From contig MVZM01000002.1 of assembly GCA_002068415.1 (NCBI GenBank), positions 62,001-126,000 of the forward strand: a stretch of DNA of 64,000 bases, written 5' to 3'. A program made the translations under genes and the position numbers. Positions 24,120-32,056 of this stretch are shown in pieces (the first letter of the stretch is position 1; every line of letters starts with the position of its first letter). Origin of the DNA: Tenericutes bacterium ADurb.BinA124 (GTDB taxonomy: Bacteria > Bacillota_I > Bacilli_A > ML615J-28 > CAG-698). The notes below the pieces were generated by a model. It was not told the DNA's origin. It saw only the letters and a program-made list of their open reading frames with translations, and searched no databases.

Positions 24120-26753
24120 ATGGCAGAAAACACTAAAACCTTAACGCTGATTGATGGCAACAGTTTAATGTTCCGTTCTTACTATGCCACAGCATATACC
24201 AACAATTTAATGAAAACGAAAGACGGCTTATATACTAATGCCTTGTTTGGCTTTTGTAATATGCTCAATAAGATGTTAACTGAAGAACTCGAATATGCCT
24301 TTGTAGCCTTTGATGCCGGCAGTAAAACTTTCCGCCATCAACAGTTTACTACTTACAAAAGCACCAGAAAACCGCTCCCGGAAGAGTTGCGAGTGCAAAT
24401 TCCGCTTATTAAACAATATTTAGATATTCTTAAAGTTAAAAGAGCGGAAAGCCTTGATTTTGAAGCGGATGATTTGTTAGCGAGTGTGGCCGTTCATAGC
24501 AAGAAGGCCTTTCAAAAAATTCACATTATTACCGGGGATCGGGATTTATTGCAAATGGTGGATGATAAGATTTCCGTTTTCCTAACCAAAAAAGGTATCG
24601 GCGAACTCGATGAATATAATCAAGCCAATTTCTATGAAAAAATGCAACTTCATCCCTTTCAGATTGTAGAATACAAAGCGATTGTCGGCGATGCTTCCGA
24701 TAATTTACCGGGGATTAAAGGTCTTGGGAATGTCAGTGCCATCAAACTTTTAAACCAATATCAAACGCTTGATAACATTTATGAACATTTAGATGAGTTA
24801 ACACCGAAAATGAAACAAGCCTTTATTGAGAACAAAGAGATTGCTTATCAATGTCGCTTTCTAGCCAGTTTAAAACGAGATATTTTGTTTGATTGGCCAC
24901 TGTCCGAGTTAAAAATTGGTCATTTTGACTTGCATGAATTGGTCGCCTTTTTCCAAAAGGTGGAATTTAATCACTTTTTGAAGAAATTAAATAAGCAGCA
25001 TGAAGGACCAAGCAAGGATATCATTTTTGTGAAGGATGCCTTGACACCTATGCAAGTCGACTCAAACGAAGCTCTTTATGTCAGTGCTGAAGTTTTCGGA
25101 AGCAATTATTATACCGGCACCTTTTTAGGTTTGGGTTTGGTTAATGCTTTTCAGCAGTGGTTTGTGACGGCGGAAGCGGTGGGCAGTAACAAGGATGTCA
25201 AACAAATCTTGGAAGATGCCAAACTTCCGAAAATAACTTATGATGTAAAAACGCTTAATTTGGTGTTGGCAAGAAATGACATCCATCTTCAAGGGGTGAC
25301 GGATGATTTATTATTAGCCAGTTATATCATTAATCCGCAATATGCCTTCGATGATCCGAAAAAAACCTTTGATAACTTTGGCATTAACCATTTAGCCTAT
25401 TATGATAATGTCTATGGGGCTAATAAAAAAATGAGCATTCCCGCCCTAGAAGAGTATGCGAAATACAGCATTGATAAAGGCTTGACGATGAAAGCTTTGC
25501 TGGGGGAACTAAGGAAGCAATTAGCGGCCATTGACTGTCTTTCGCTTTATGAAATGGAATTACAATTATCCTTTGTTTTGTCGCGTATCGAACAAAATGG
25601 TTTATTGATTGCTGTGGATAAATTGGAAATGGTCGGCGTGGAACTTGTGAAAAAAGCTGATCATATTGCGCAAGACATCTATTTTATTGCCGGCGAGGAC
25701 TTTAACATCAATTCACCAAAGCAATTAGGTGAAGTATTGTTTGAAAAATTACATTTACCTCACGGCAAAAAGAACAAATTGGGTTATTCAACCAATGTCG
25801 ATGTTTTAGAAAAACTAGCCAAGGATTATGAGATTGCGAAAAAAGTTTTGGAATATCGCGCTTACACTAAACTCATTTCTACCTATATTAACGGGTTGAA
25901 AGAAGCGATGGATGGCAATCACTTTATTCATCCGCTTTATAAACAAGCCTTGACATTGACGGGGCGATTATCATCGGTTGAACCTAATATTCAAAATATG
26001 CCCGTTCGTACGGAAGAAGGGCAAGTCATCCGCGAATTCTTTGTTTCCCGTTTTCCCGATGGTGCGATTTTAAGTGCCGATTATTCGCAAATTGAACTTC
26101 GCGTTTTGGCCCATATGGCTGATGATCCGGTGATGATTGCTGCTTTCTCTCAAGCCTTTGATTTTCATACGCAAACGGCGAGTACGATTTTTGAAGTTCC
26201 TGTCGAACAAGTTTCTAAAGAGATGCGGCGGGTGGCGAAAGCCATTAATTTCGGGATTATTTATGGAATGAGTGCTTGGGGTTTAAGTGAAACCATTGAT
26301 ATTTCACCTTTGGAAGCGAATTTATTTATCAATAAATATTTTTTCACTTTCCAAAAAACAAAGGCTTTTTTGGATGCCGTTGTGGCTAATGTGAAAAAAG
26401 ACGGCTATACAAAAACTATTTTAGGGCGCCGGCGCTATATTCCGGAAGCGGTGTCTGAAAACAATAATTTGCGCAGTTTTGGCGAACGAACAGCGATGAA
26501 TGCCCCGATTCAGGGCAGTGCCGCCGATATCATTAAAATAGCGATGATTCGCATTGATGAACGGATGAAGAACGAACAACTAAAGTCGCTTATGATTGCG
26601 CAGGTGCATGATGAACTATTGTTTGATTGTCCAAAAGCCGAAGTTGAGATTATGAGAGGACTTGTGAAGGAAGAAATGGAACAAGCATTTTCTTTAAAAG
26701 TTAAATTACAAGCCGAAGTCAATGTCGGCAAAACTTGGGCCGAAGCCAAATAA
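24120..26753 (+). CDS. polA: DNA polymerase I
   Basis: An 877-residue repair and Okazaki-processing polymerase. The N-terminal 5'-3' exonuclease is intact (LIDGNSLMFRSYYA, FEADDLLASVA, ITGDRDLLQMV, GDASDNLPGIKGLG). The 3'-5' exonuclease fold is present at about 300-470, but its acidic metal residues are mostly gone (YVSAEVFG in place of the D-x-E motif), as in Bacillus and Thermus enzymes, so it should not proofread. Polymerase motifs A (ADYSQIELRVLAHMADDP), B (RRVAKAINFGIIYGMSAWGLS) and C (QVHDELLFDC) are complete. It heads polA, nitroreductase, mutM. Confidence 0.96.
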   Translation: MAENTKTLTLIDGNSLMFRSYYATAYTNNLMKTKDGLYTNALFGFCNMLNKMLTEELEYAFVAFDAGSKTFRHQQFTTYKSTRKPLPEELRVQIPLIKQYLDILKVKRAESLDFEADDLLASVAVHSKKAFQKIHIITGDRDLLQMVDDKISVFLTKKGIGELDEYNQANFYEKMQLHPFQIVEYKAIVGDASDNLPGIKGLGNVSAIKLLNQYQTLDNIYEHLDELTPKMKQAFIENKEIAYQCRFLASLKRDILFDWPLSELKIGHFDLHELVAFFQKVEFNHFLKKLNKQHEGPSKDIIFVKDALTPMQVDSNEALYVSAEVFGSNYYTGTFLGLGLVNAFQQWFVTAEAVGSNKDVKQILEDAKLPKITYDVKTLNLVLARNDIHLQGVTDDLLLASYIINPQYAFDDPKKTFDNFGINHLAYYDNVYGANKKMSIPALEEYAKYSIDKGLTMKALLGELRKQLAAIDCLSLYEMELQLSFVLSRIEQNGLLIAVDKLEMVGVELVKKADHIAQDIYFIAGEDFNINSPKQLGEVLFEKLHLPHGKKNKLGYSTNVDVLEKLAKDYEIAKKVLEYRAYTKLISTYINGLKEAMDGNHFIHPLYKQALTLTGRLSSVEPNIQNMPVRTEEGQVIREFFVSRFPDGAILSADYSQIELRVLAHMADDPVMIAAFSQAFDFHTQTASTIFEVPVEQVSKEMRRVAKAINFGIIYGMSAWGLSETIDISPLEANLFINKYFFTFQKTKAFLDAVVANVKKDGYTKTILGRRRYIPEAVSENNNLRSFGERTAMNAPIQGSAADIIKIAMIRIDERMKNEQLKSLMIAQVHDELLFDCPKAEVEIMRGLVKEEMEQAFSLKVKLQAEVNVGKTWAEAK

Positions 26754-26762
26754 GGAGGATAT

Positions 26763-27269
26763 ATGGATATTATCAATTATCGACGTAGTGTCCGATCTTT
26801 TACCGATCAAGTTATTGAACCGGAAAAAATCGAACAATTATTAAGAGCGGGGATGCAGGCTCCCAGCGCTCGTAACCAACAGCCTTGGCATTTTTTAGTT
26901 GTCCAAAACCGCGAGCAATTATTGAAAATTTATGAAACATCACCCTATGCAAGAATGTTCACCGAAGCCACTGCCGCCATTATTGTTTTAATGGATAAAA
27001 CGAATTTGAAAAATGAGCTTATGGCCCCGCAAGATTTATCGGCGGCTACTTTAAATATTTTATTAAGAGCGACCGAACTGGGAATTGGCAGTTGCTGGTG
27101 CGGTGTTTTCCCTAATTCGGAACGGATGGCCAGTCTAAAGGTCCTCATTAAGGCTCCGGACCAATATGAAGTCTTTTCGTTAATCGCTCTCGGTTATCCG
27201 CAAGATGCCGATGCTTTTCGCTTCGTTGATCGCTTCGATCCCACAAAGATTTCCTATGAAGAGTTCTAA
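26763..27269 (+). CDS. Nitroreductase family protein
   Basis: A 168-residue FMN-dependent oxidoreductase. 'INYRRSVRSFTDQVIEPEKIEQLLRAGMQAPSARNQQPWHFLVV' is the FMN-binding start of the family; 'AATLNILLRATELGIGSCWCGVFP' and 'LIALGYPQ' are its later signatures. These enzymes use NAD(P)H to reduce nitro or quinone compounds, but the natural substrate is unknown. A perfect AAGGAGG site precedes the ATG. It lies between polA and mutM with nine and two bases of spacing, so it shares their transcript. Confidence 0.9.
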   Translation: MDIINYRRSVRSFTDQVIEPEKIEQLLRAGMQAPSARNQQPWHFLVVQNREQLLKIYETSPYARMFTEATAAIIVLMDKTNLKNELMAPQDLSAATLNILLRATELGIGSCWCGVFPNSERMASLKVLIKAPDQYEVFSLIALGYPQDADAFRFVDRFDPTKISYEEF

Positions 27270-27271
27270 AG

Positions 27272-28102
27272 ATGCCGGAATTACCGGAAGTTGAGACGGT
27301 CCGTCGGACCCTTGCGACCTTAGTTGTCGGCAAAACGATTGCCGATGTTTCGGCTCCTTACCCGAAAATCATCAAGAATCTATCTTTTTCGCATTTTCGG
27401 GGGACGCTTATTAATGAAACCATTACCGACATTAAGCGGAAAGGGAAGTTTTTAATTGTGGTGTTTACCAAATGTGTCTTGGTTTCGCATTTACGGATGG
27501 AAGGAAAATATTTTTATAAAACGACTCCTGCGATTGAAAAACATGAACATGTCATTTTTTGGTTTACGGACGGCTCCAGTTTGCATTATCATGACACCCG
27601 CAAATTTGGGACGATGTATTTGTTTCCAACAAGGGATATGACCTTAATTACTCAGCTTGAACCCCTTTCTCAAGTTGGCTTAGAGCCCATGGATGCGAAC
27701 ATGAATGTCGCTTACTTAAAAGCTCGTTTTCAAAAGTCTACGAAAGCCATTAAAACAACACTTTTGGACCAAAAGATAATGGCGGGACTGGGGAATATTT
27801 ATGTTGATGAAGTTTTGTTTTTATCCAAAATTCATCCCGAAACGCCGACAAAAACTCTTAGTGATGAGCAAATCGCCTTAATCATTACCAATGCGCAAAC
27901 CGTTCTAACAAAAGCGATTGCTCTTGGGGGGACGACTATCCGCAGTTTTACTTCGGCTCATGATGTTTCTGGTCGTTTTCAAAACGAACTTTTGGTGCAC
28001 ACTAAGACGGAATGTCCGGTTTGCCAAGCGAAAATTAAAAAAATTAAAGTTGGGGGTCGGGGCACTTATGTCTGTGAAAATTGTCAAAAGCCCTTGACAT
28101 AG
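27272..28102 (+). CDS. mutM: Formamidopyrimidine-DNA glycosylase
   Basis: A 276-residue base-excision repair enzyme removing 8-oxoguanine and opened purines. After Met removal the catalytic P-E pair is exposed (MPELPEVETVRR). The helix-two-turn-helix (KTTLLDQKIMAGLGNIYVDEVLF) and the C-terminal zinc finger (CPVC...CENCQ) are intact. It sits directly before coaE, the Firmicutes order polA-mutM-coaE. Confidence 0.97.
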   Translation: MPELPEVETVRRTLATLVVGKTIADVSAPYPKIIKNLSFSHFRGTLINETITDIKRKGKFLIVVFTKCVLVSHLRMEGKYFYKTTPAIEKHEHVIFWFTDGSSLHYHDTRKFGTMYLFPTRDMTLITQLEPLSQVGLEPMDANMNVAYLKARFQKSTKAIKTTLLDQKIMAGLGNIYVDEVLFLSKIHPETPTKTLSDEQIALIITNAQTVLTKAIALGGTTIRSFTSAHDVSGRFQNELLVHTKTECPVCQAKIKKIKVGGRGTYVCENCQKPLT

Positions 28103-28122
28103 AAATTTAAAAAGCATACACT
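28094..28122 (+). promoter_or_regulatory. Possible promoter of coaE-dnaB-dnaI
   Basis: Perfect TTGACA (28094-28099) with TACACT (28117-28122) 17 bp later; the -10 is weak. Confidence 0.4.
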
Positions 28123-28146
28123 AAATACACATTCTTGGGGGAGATT

Positions 28147-28725
28147 ATGATTGTTGGCATCACCGGTTCCATTGCTTCCGGTAAATCACTTGTAACTAGC
28201 TATTTAGCAGAAAAAGGCTATCAAATCATCGATTCCGATGTGATTGCGAGAGCTCAATTGCAAAAACCGGAAGTGATTACGAAGCTTAGGGCTGCTTTCG
28301 GAAAAGAAATCATTCAAGATGAGCAAATTAACCGAAGAGTTTTAGGAAAAATCATTTTTCAAGATGAACAAAAACGCCAAATTTTAAATCAAATTTTACA
28401 TCCTTTAATTATCCAAGAAATTAAGCACTTAATTAAAGATGCCAAGGAATTGGTGTTTGTGGATGTTCCGCTTTTGTATGAAGCCAAGATGGAAGCACTA
28501 TTTGATAAAATAATTGTCGTGTGGATTAATCGCGACCAACAATTAAAGCGACTAATGAAACGAGATCGAATCTCGGAAGCATATGCACTACTTAAAATCA
28601 ACAGTCAGGATGATTTAGAAAGCAAAAAAGCGCGGGCCGATTTTGTGATTGACAACAACGGTCGCCCGACTCATACCCAATTTCAAGTTGAACAAATCTT
28701 AAGGAGATTAAAAAATGAAAATTAG
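28147..28725 (+). CDS. coaE: Dephospho-CoA kinase
   Basis: A 192-residue kinase for the last step of coenzyme A synthesis. P-loop GSIASGKS (residues 7-14), DSDVIAR, and the LID region 'RDQQLKRLMKRDRISEAYALLKINSQ' are typical. ATG 28147 follows GGGGGAG; the in-frame ATG at 28135 would place the ribosome site inside the gene. The next gene overlaps its end by 11 bases. Confidence 0.95.
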   Translation: MIVGITGSIASGKSLVTSYLAEKGYQIIDSDVIARAQLQKPEVITKLRAAFGKEIIQDEQINRRVLGKIIFQDEQKRQILNQILHPLIIQEIKHLIKDAKELVFVDVPLLYEAKMEALFDKIIVVWINRDQQLKRLMKRDRISEAYALLKINSQDDLESKKARADFVIDNNGRPTHTQFQVEQILRRLKNEN

Positions 28726-29086
28726 AGATTATTTTTCCAACGATTTTGAAACCGGCGAAGATCATTATCTGCCTTCTTTAAAAACGCGTTATTACCGTTG
28801 TCGGATTGAAGATGTAAAAGCAGCCATCTTAAGATTTGTTGAGGAGGAAAAAGGCGTTGTGAAAGCGATTATGGATGAACATCATGAAATCTTTTTTGTG
28901 ACTCCCAACTATTCATCAACGATTACCTACATCAACACGCGCATTGGTGAAGCAGCTATTGATATCAAAATAACTACTTATCGACTTATTCCTTGGGGGG
29001 CGGGCAAAAAAACGATTGAAAGAATGTATAAATATTTTGATGCCCACTTGCCGTTTAAGGGAGTCAGTCTTTATCGAGGTTCATGA
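28715..29086 (+). CDS. Conserved-looking cytoplasmic protein of unknown function
   Basis: A 123-residue soluble protein (MKIRDYFSNDFETGEDHYLPSLKTRYYRC...). No signal, membrane segment or motif that I can name. Predicted alternation of strands (HEIFFVTPNYSSTITYINTRIGEAAIDIKITTYRLI) and a C-terminal helix suggest a small alpha/beta fold. It overlaps coaE by 11 bases with an AAGGAG site inside coaE, and dnaB overlaps its stop, so translation is tightly coupled between coaE and the replication-initiation genes. A role near primosome assembly or CoA metabolism is only inference. Confidence 0.7.
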   Translation: MKIRDYFSNDFETGEDHYLPSLKTRYYRCRIEDVKAAILRFVEEEKGVVKAIMDEHHEIFFVTPNYSSTITYINTRIGEAAIDIKITTYRLIPWGAGKKTIERMYKYFDAHLPFKGVSLYRGS

Positions 29087-30360
29087 TGGCCATTTCCATT
29101 AGCGATAATTTTAAAATCACACAAAAACATGCTTTAAGCGGGGAAGATTATTTTGTGCTTTCACAAATGTATTTACCGATTATTGGCATTGACAGCTTTT
29201 CTCTCTATCATTTATTGTTTACGCTTAATGAAAGTGATACTTACAGTATTAAAAAGTTAGTGGACTTTCTTTCCTGCAGTTCGCCTTCTTTTTTAGAACA
29301 AGCTCTCCATAAACTGGAAGGTGTGTCCTTGATTGATACCTATTATCATGAGCACAAGGGTTATTTATTTAATTTAAAAACACCCTTATCCCGAACCTCT
29401 TTTTTAGAAAATTCTTTATTGGCTTCATTTTTATCCATGCAAATTGGTGAAGTTGAAATGAAGAAAATGCAAGAACAAGACAAAATCAATGTTCGCCAAT
29501 ATAAAGAAATTTCAAAAGCTTTTGATGAAGTCTATGATGTTTCCACGGATAATGTCAGCAATTTGTTTAAGCGCTTATTTAAAGTTAAGAAAAACAAAGG
29601 TATTAAAGTCATCAACCCGGATTTTGATTATATTGTTTTTAAAATGAGTTTTGATACGGATTTCTTTGACCAAAAATTATTGGACGATGAAGACTTTAAA
29701 CAACATATCTTATCCATCAGTTATAATTACAAACTAAATGAAGAAGAGATGAAAGAAGTCATCGAAAAGACGATTTCCGCGGACCGCGATCTCAAATATA
29801 CCGACATTTCCAAGCATGCTAAAGCGATGTTTCAATTAAAACACAAACAACAAAGGCCACGCATTTTAACTAAAACTCCCGATGCCTTCTTGCAAAGCCA
29901 AATGGATGATGATTATTATCGGGTTTTTGAAGTATTAGAGAATAAAACTCCGAGCGATATTTTAGCGGAATTATCCGGCATTCAACCCTCGGTTGCGGAA
30001 GTGGAAATGTTCCAACAATTGATTGACAACACGAAGTTTCCGATTAGCGTTATCAATCTAATGATTTTATATGTCAATACTTTAAAAAAGGGCGAGTTAC
30101 CGAATTATAATTATTTTGAAAAATTGGCGAATGTGTGGGCACGAATGGGCATTAAAAATGTGAAAGATGCTTTGGATTATCTCAATCAACCCAAACCAAC
30201 CAAGGAAGTAAAAAAGGGGATGTATGCGAAAAAAGAAAAACCCTTGCCGGATTGGTATGATCAATATACCACGCAACTGAGCAAGAAGAAGGAAAACGAA
30301 ACGCTTTCGGAAGAGGAAGTCAACAAAATTCTCTCAGAAGCAGAAAAGAAATATAACTAG
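29083..30360 (+). CDS. dnaB: Replication initiation and membrane attachment protein DnaB (primosomal, Firmicutes type)
   Basis: A 425-residue primosome protein that helps DnaD and DnaI load the replicative helicase. The N-terminal region (LSQMYLPIIGIDSFSLYHLLFTLNES...FLSCSSPSFLEQALHKLEGVSLIDTYYHEHKGYLFNLKTPLS) and the C-terminal DnaB/DnaD-like helical domain (TPSDILAELSGIQPSVAEVEMFQQLIDNTKFPISVINLMILYVNTLKKGELPNYNYFEKLANVWARMGIKNVKDA) match the family. Two ATGs in a row at 29083 and 29086 are possible starts. dnaI follows eight bases later, the conserved order. Confidence 0.9.
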   Translation: MMAISISDNFKITQKHALSGEDYFVLSQMYLPIIGIDSFSLYHLLFTLNESDTYSIKKLVDFLSCSSPSFLEQALHKLEGVSLIDTYYHEHKGYLFNLKTPLSRTSFLENSLLASFLSMQIGEVEMKKMQEQDKINVRQYKEISKAFDEVYDVSTDNVSNLFKRLFKVKKNKGIKVINPDFDYIVFKMSFDTDFFDQKLLDDEDFKQHILSISYNYKLNEEEMKEVIEKTISADRDLKYTDISKHAKAMFQLKHKQQRPRILTKTPDAFLQSQMDDDYYRVFEVLENKTPSDILAELSGIQPSVAEVEMFQQLIDNTKFPISVINLMILYVNTLKKGELPNYNYFEKLANVWARMGIKNVKDALDYLNQPKPTKEVKKGMYAKKEKPLPDWYDQYTTQLSKKKENETLSEEEVNKILSEAEKKYN

Positions 30361-30368
30361 GAGCTGTT

Positions 30369-31235
30369 ATGAGCAATGAATTTAAAAAAATCACCAAGGC
30401 TATTTTTGAAGATAAACTCTTAAAGGAGTTTGTAGAAAAAAACAAGCTTAGTGAAGAAGACATTTTAAATAATCTTAGTCGTTTTTATATTCAAAAAGAG
30501 AATAATGCTATTTGTCTTCCATGTGATGGGAGCAACTGTCAAATGGATCCCAAAGCCATGCAAACAAGATTGGTGATGGAAGGCAATTTGGATTTAGTTT
30601 ATTTCCCTTGTCCGAAGTACGAACAAGCCATCAGCGATAATTTGGAAATGCTCTTTTTTTCACAACCCGCTCTTTTTGAAAACCAGAAATTATTTATTAA
30701 TAATGAACGGGTCTTTGCCCTTAAGCATATGGATATGTTTTTAAAGAAATATCAAAAAGGGGTCTTTACCAAGGGACTTTACCTCCATGGTGCTTTTGGG
30801 ACGGGAAAAACTTTCATTCTTTGGCAGTTAGCTAAACAATTAACGAAAAAAGGTGTTAAGGTTATGATGGTTTACTACCCCGATTTAGTCCGTACCATTA
30901 AAAGCTATATCGCTACTTCGGAGTTTGAACCGCTCATTAACCGTTTAAAATATATTGATGTGCTTATTTTAGATGATGTCGGAGCGGAAAATAATACGGC
31001 TTTCATTCGTGATGAAGTATTGGGTCCCATTTTACAATTCCGTCGTGATGCTCTTTTACCGGTGTGTATGAGTTCCAACTACAATTTTACATTGTTGCGT
31101 GACCATTTTTCCGAAACCAAGGATGAAATTAACCATATTAAAAGCGGTCGGATTTTGGAGCGCATTCAGTCATTAATGGATTCTATTGAATTGGTTGATA
31201 AGAATTATCGCGCTGTTGATTCTAATTCGAAGTAA
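30369..31235 (+). CDS. dnaI: Primosomal helicase-loader ATPase DnaI
   Basis: A 288-residue AAA+ ATPase that loads the replicative helicase DnaC. The N-terminal helicase-interaction domain contains candidate zinc cysteines (CLPCDGSNC, FPCPKY). The AAA+ core has Walker A LHGAFGTGKT (about residue 140), Walker B VLILDDVGAE, and sensor 1 VCMSSNYNF. AGGAG precedes the ATG. It is the last of the replication genes before a small lipoprotein. Confidence 0.95.
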   Translation: MSNEFKKITKAIFEDKLLKEFVEKNKLSEEDILNNLSRFYIQKENNAICLPCDGSNCQMDPKAMQTRLVMEGNLDLVYFPCPKYEQAISDNLEMLFFSQPALFENQKLFINNERVFALKHMDMFLKKYQKGVFTKGLYLHGAFGTGKTFILWQLAKQLTKKGVKVMMVYYPDLVRTIKSYIATSEFEPLINRLKYIDVLILDDVGAENNTAFIRDEVLGPILQFRRDALLPVCMSSNYNFTLLRDHFSETKDEINHIKSGRILERIQSLMDSIELVDKNYRAVDSNSK

Positions 31236-31254
31236 AGTTATTAAGAAGGTCGTT

Positions 31255-31737
31255 ATGAACAAAAAAAGCTGGATTTTTTTGTTTTTGGGATTATGTTTTT
31301 TGCTTGTTAGTTGCGGTTTTGATACAAGAAATTGGCCGAGAATTGTTCTCCCTTTTGAAAGAGAGCAATTGCTTGAAGTTTCCATTAATTATCATAAACA
31401 GCCTAAAGGCGAGGAAAGAAAGACCGCTGAAGATTTGATTACAACAAGTGATAGCGAAGTCCTTAATCATGTTTATGGATCGATTATCAATTTTCCCTAC
31501 CAAGAAACGATAGAAAAAAAGATTGATAGTAAAAACTATTGGACAAAAGTTGTGATTATTTTATTCTATCAAGTTGATGGGGACACAAAGGAATACCATC
31601 TCACATATTACGGATATGGTGTGGCAAAGGGAATCATCGTTTTAAATAATGGTGAGGCTCATTTTGTACCTGGTGATTTTGTTTCTGCTTTATATAGTAA
31701 TACAAAAAACTATTTTCACAATGAAGAAGCTAATTGA
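31255..31737 (+). CDS. Small lipoprotein of unknown function
   Basis: A 160-residue lipoprotein: signal MNKKSWIFLFLGLCFLLVSC with C20 as the lipidation site. The mature part (EQLLEVSINYHKQPKGEERKTAEDLITTSDSEVLNHVYGSIINFPY..., then VVIILFYQVDGDTKEYHLTYYGYG) looks like a compact alpha/beta domain; no family recognised. AAGAAGGT precedes the ATG; the reading frame upstream overlaps dnaI and is not used. It lies between dnaI and the thrS T-box leader, replacing the direct dnaI-thrS contact seen in Bacillus-type genomes. Confidence 0.7.
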   Translation: MNKKSWIFLFLGLCFLLVSCGFDTRNWPRIVLPFEREQLLEVSINYHKQPKGEERKTAEDLITTSDSEVLNHVYGSIINFPYQETIEKKIDSKNYWTKVVIILFYQVDGDTKEYHLTYYGYGVAKGIIVLNNGEAHFVPGDFVSALYSNTKNYFHNEEAN

Positions 31738-31761
31738 AATTATCCACTGAAGATAAACCAT

Positions 31762-31790
31762 TTGACAAAACCCCATTGTTGATATATAAT
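31762..31790 (+). promoter_or_regulatory. Consensus promoter of thrS
   Basis: Perfect TTGACA (31762-31767), 17-bp spacer, perfect TATAAT (31785-31790). Confidence 0.9.
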
Positions 31791-31796
31791 TTACCA

Positions 31797-32050
31797 TAAT
31801 CAAACAAGGTTATGAAGTGGACAACATCACTATTCAAGCGACTTTTAAGCGAGGATACGACAGTGGAAGGTATCTAAGCGCCCTAGTGATTACTACCATG
31901 GAGCCGAACGCGAAAGATGTTCCGCTGGACTCCCCGTTAAGGAGAATGAGGGCAACAAACCAATTTAAGATAAAAGGGATGTTGAAACAAGGTGGTACCA
32001 CGCTAACAGGCGTCCTTTTACAGGATGCTTTTTTATTTAAAAAAAGGAGA
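31797..32050 (+). promoter_or_regulatory. T-box leader of thrS
   Basis: The T-box core AAGGTGGTACCACG (31995-32008) is followed by GCGTCC (32016-32021), loop, GGATGC (32029-32034) and T, the terminator form. The roughly 200 nt before it form Stem I; candidate threonine specifier codons ACT-ACC occur at 31892-31897, but I could not settle the fold. Uncharged tRNA-Thr should pair with the specifier and the T-box bulge, stabilise the antiterminator and allow thrS transcription. Confidence 0.9.
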
Positions 32051-32056
32051 AACAAG

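Noticed and set aside
31817-32056. 80-residue N-terminal extension of threonyl-tRNA synthetase
   Set aside because: The open frame is the T-box leader, with T-box core and terminator; ATG 32057 has the ribosome site and the normal TGS-domain start.
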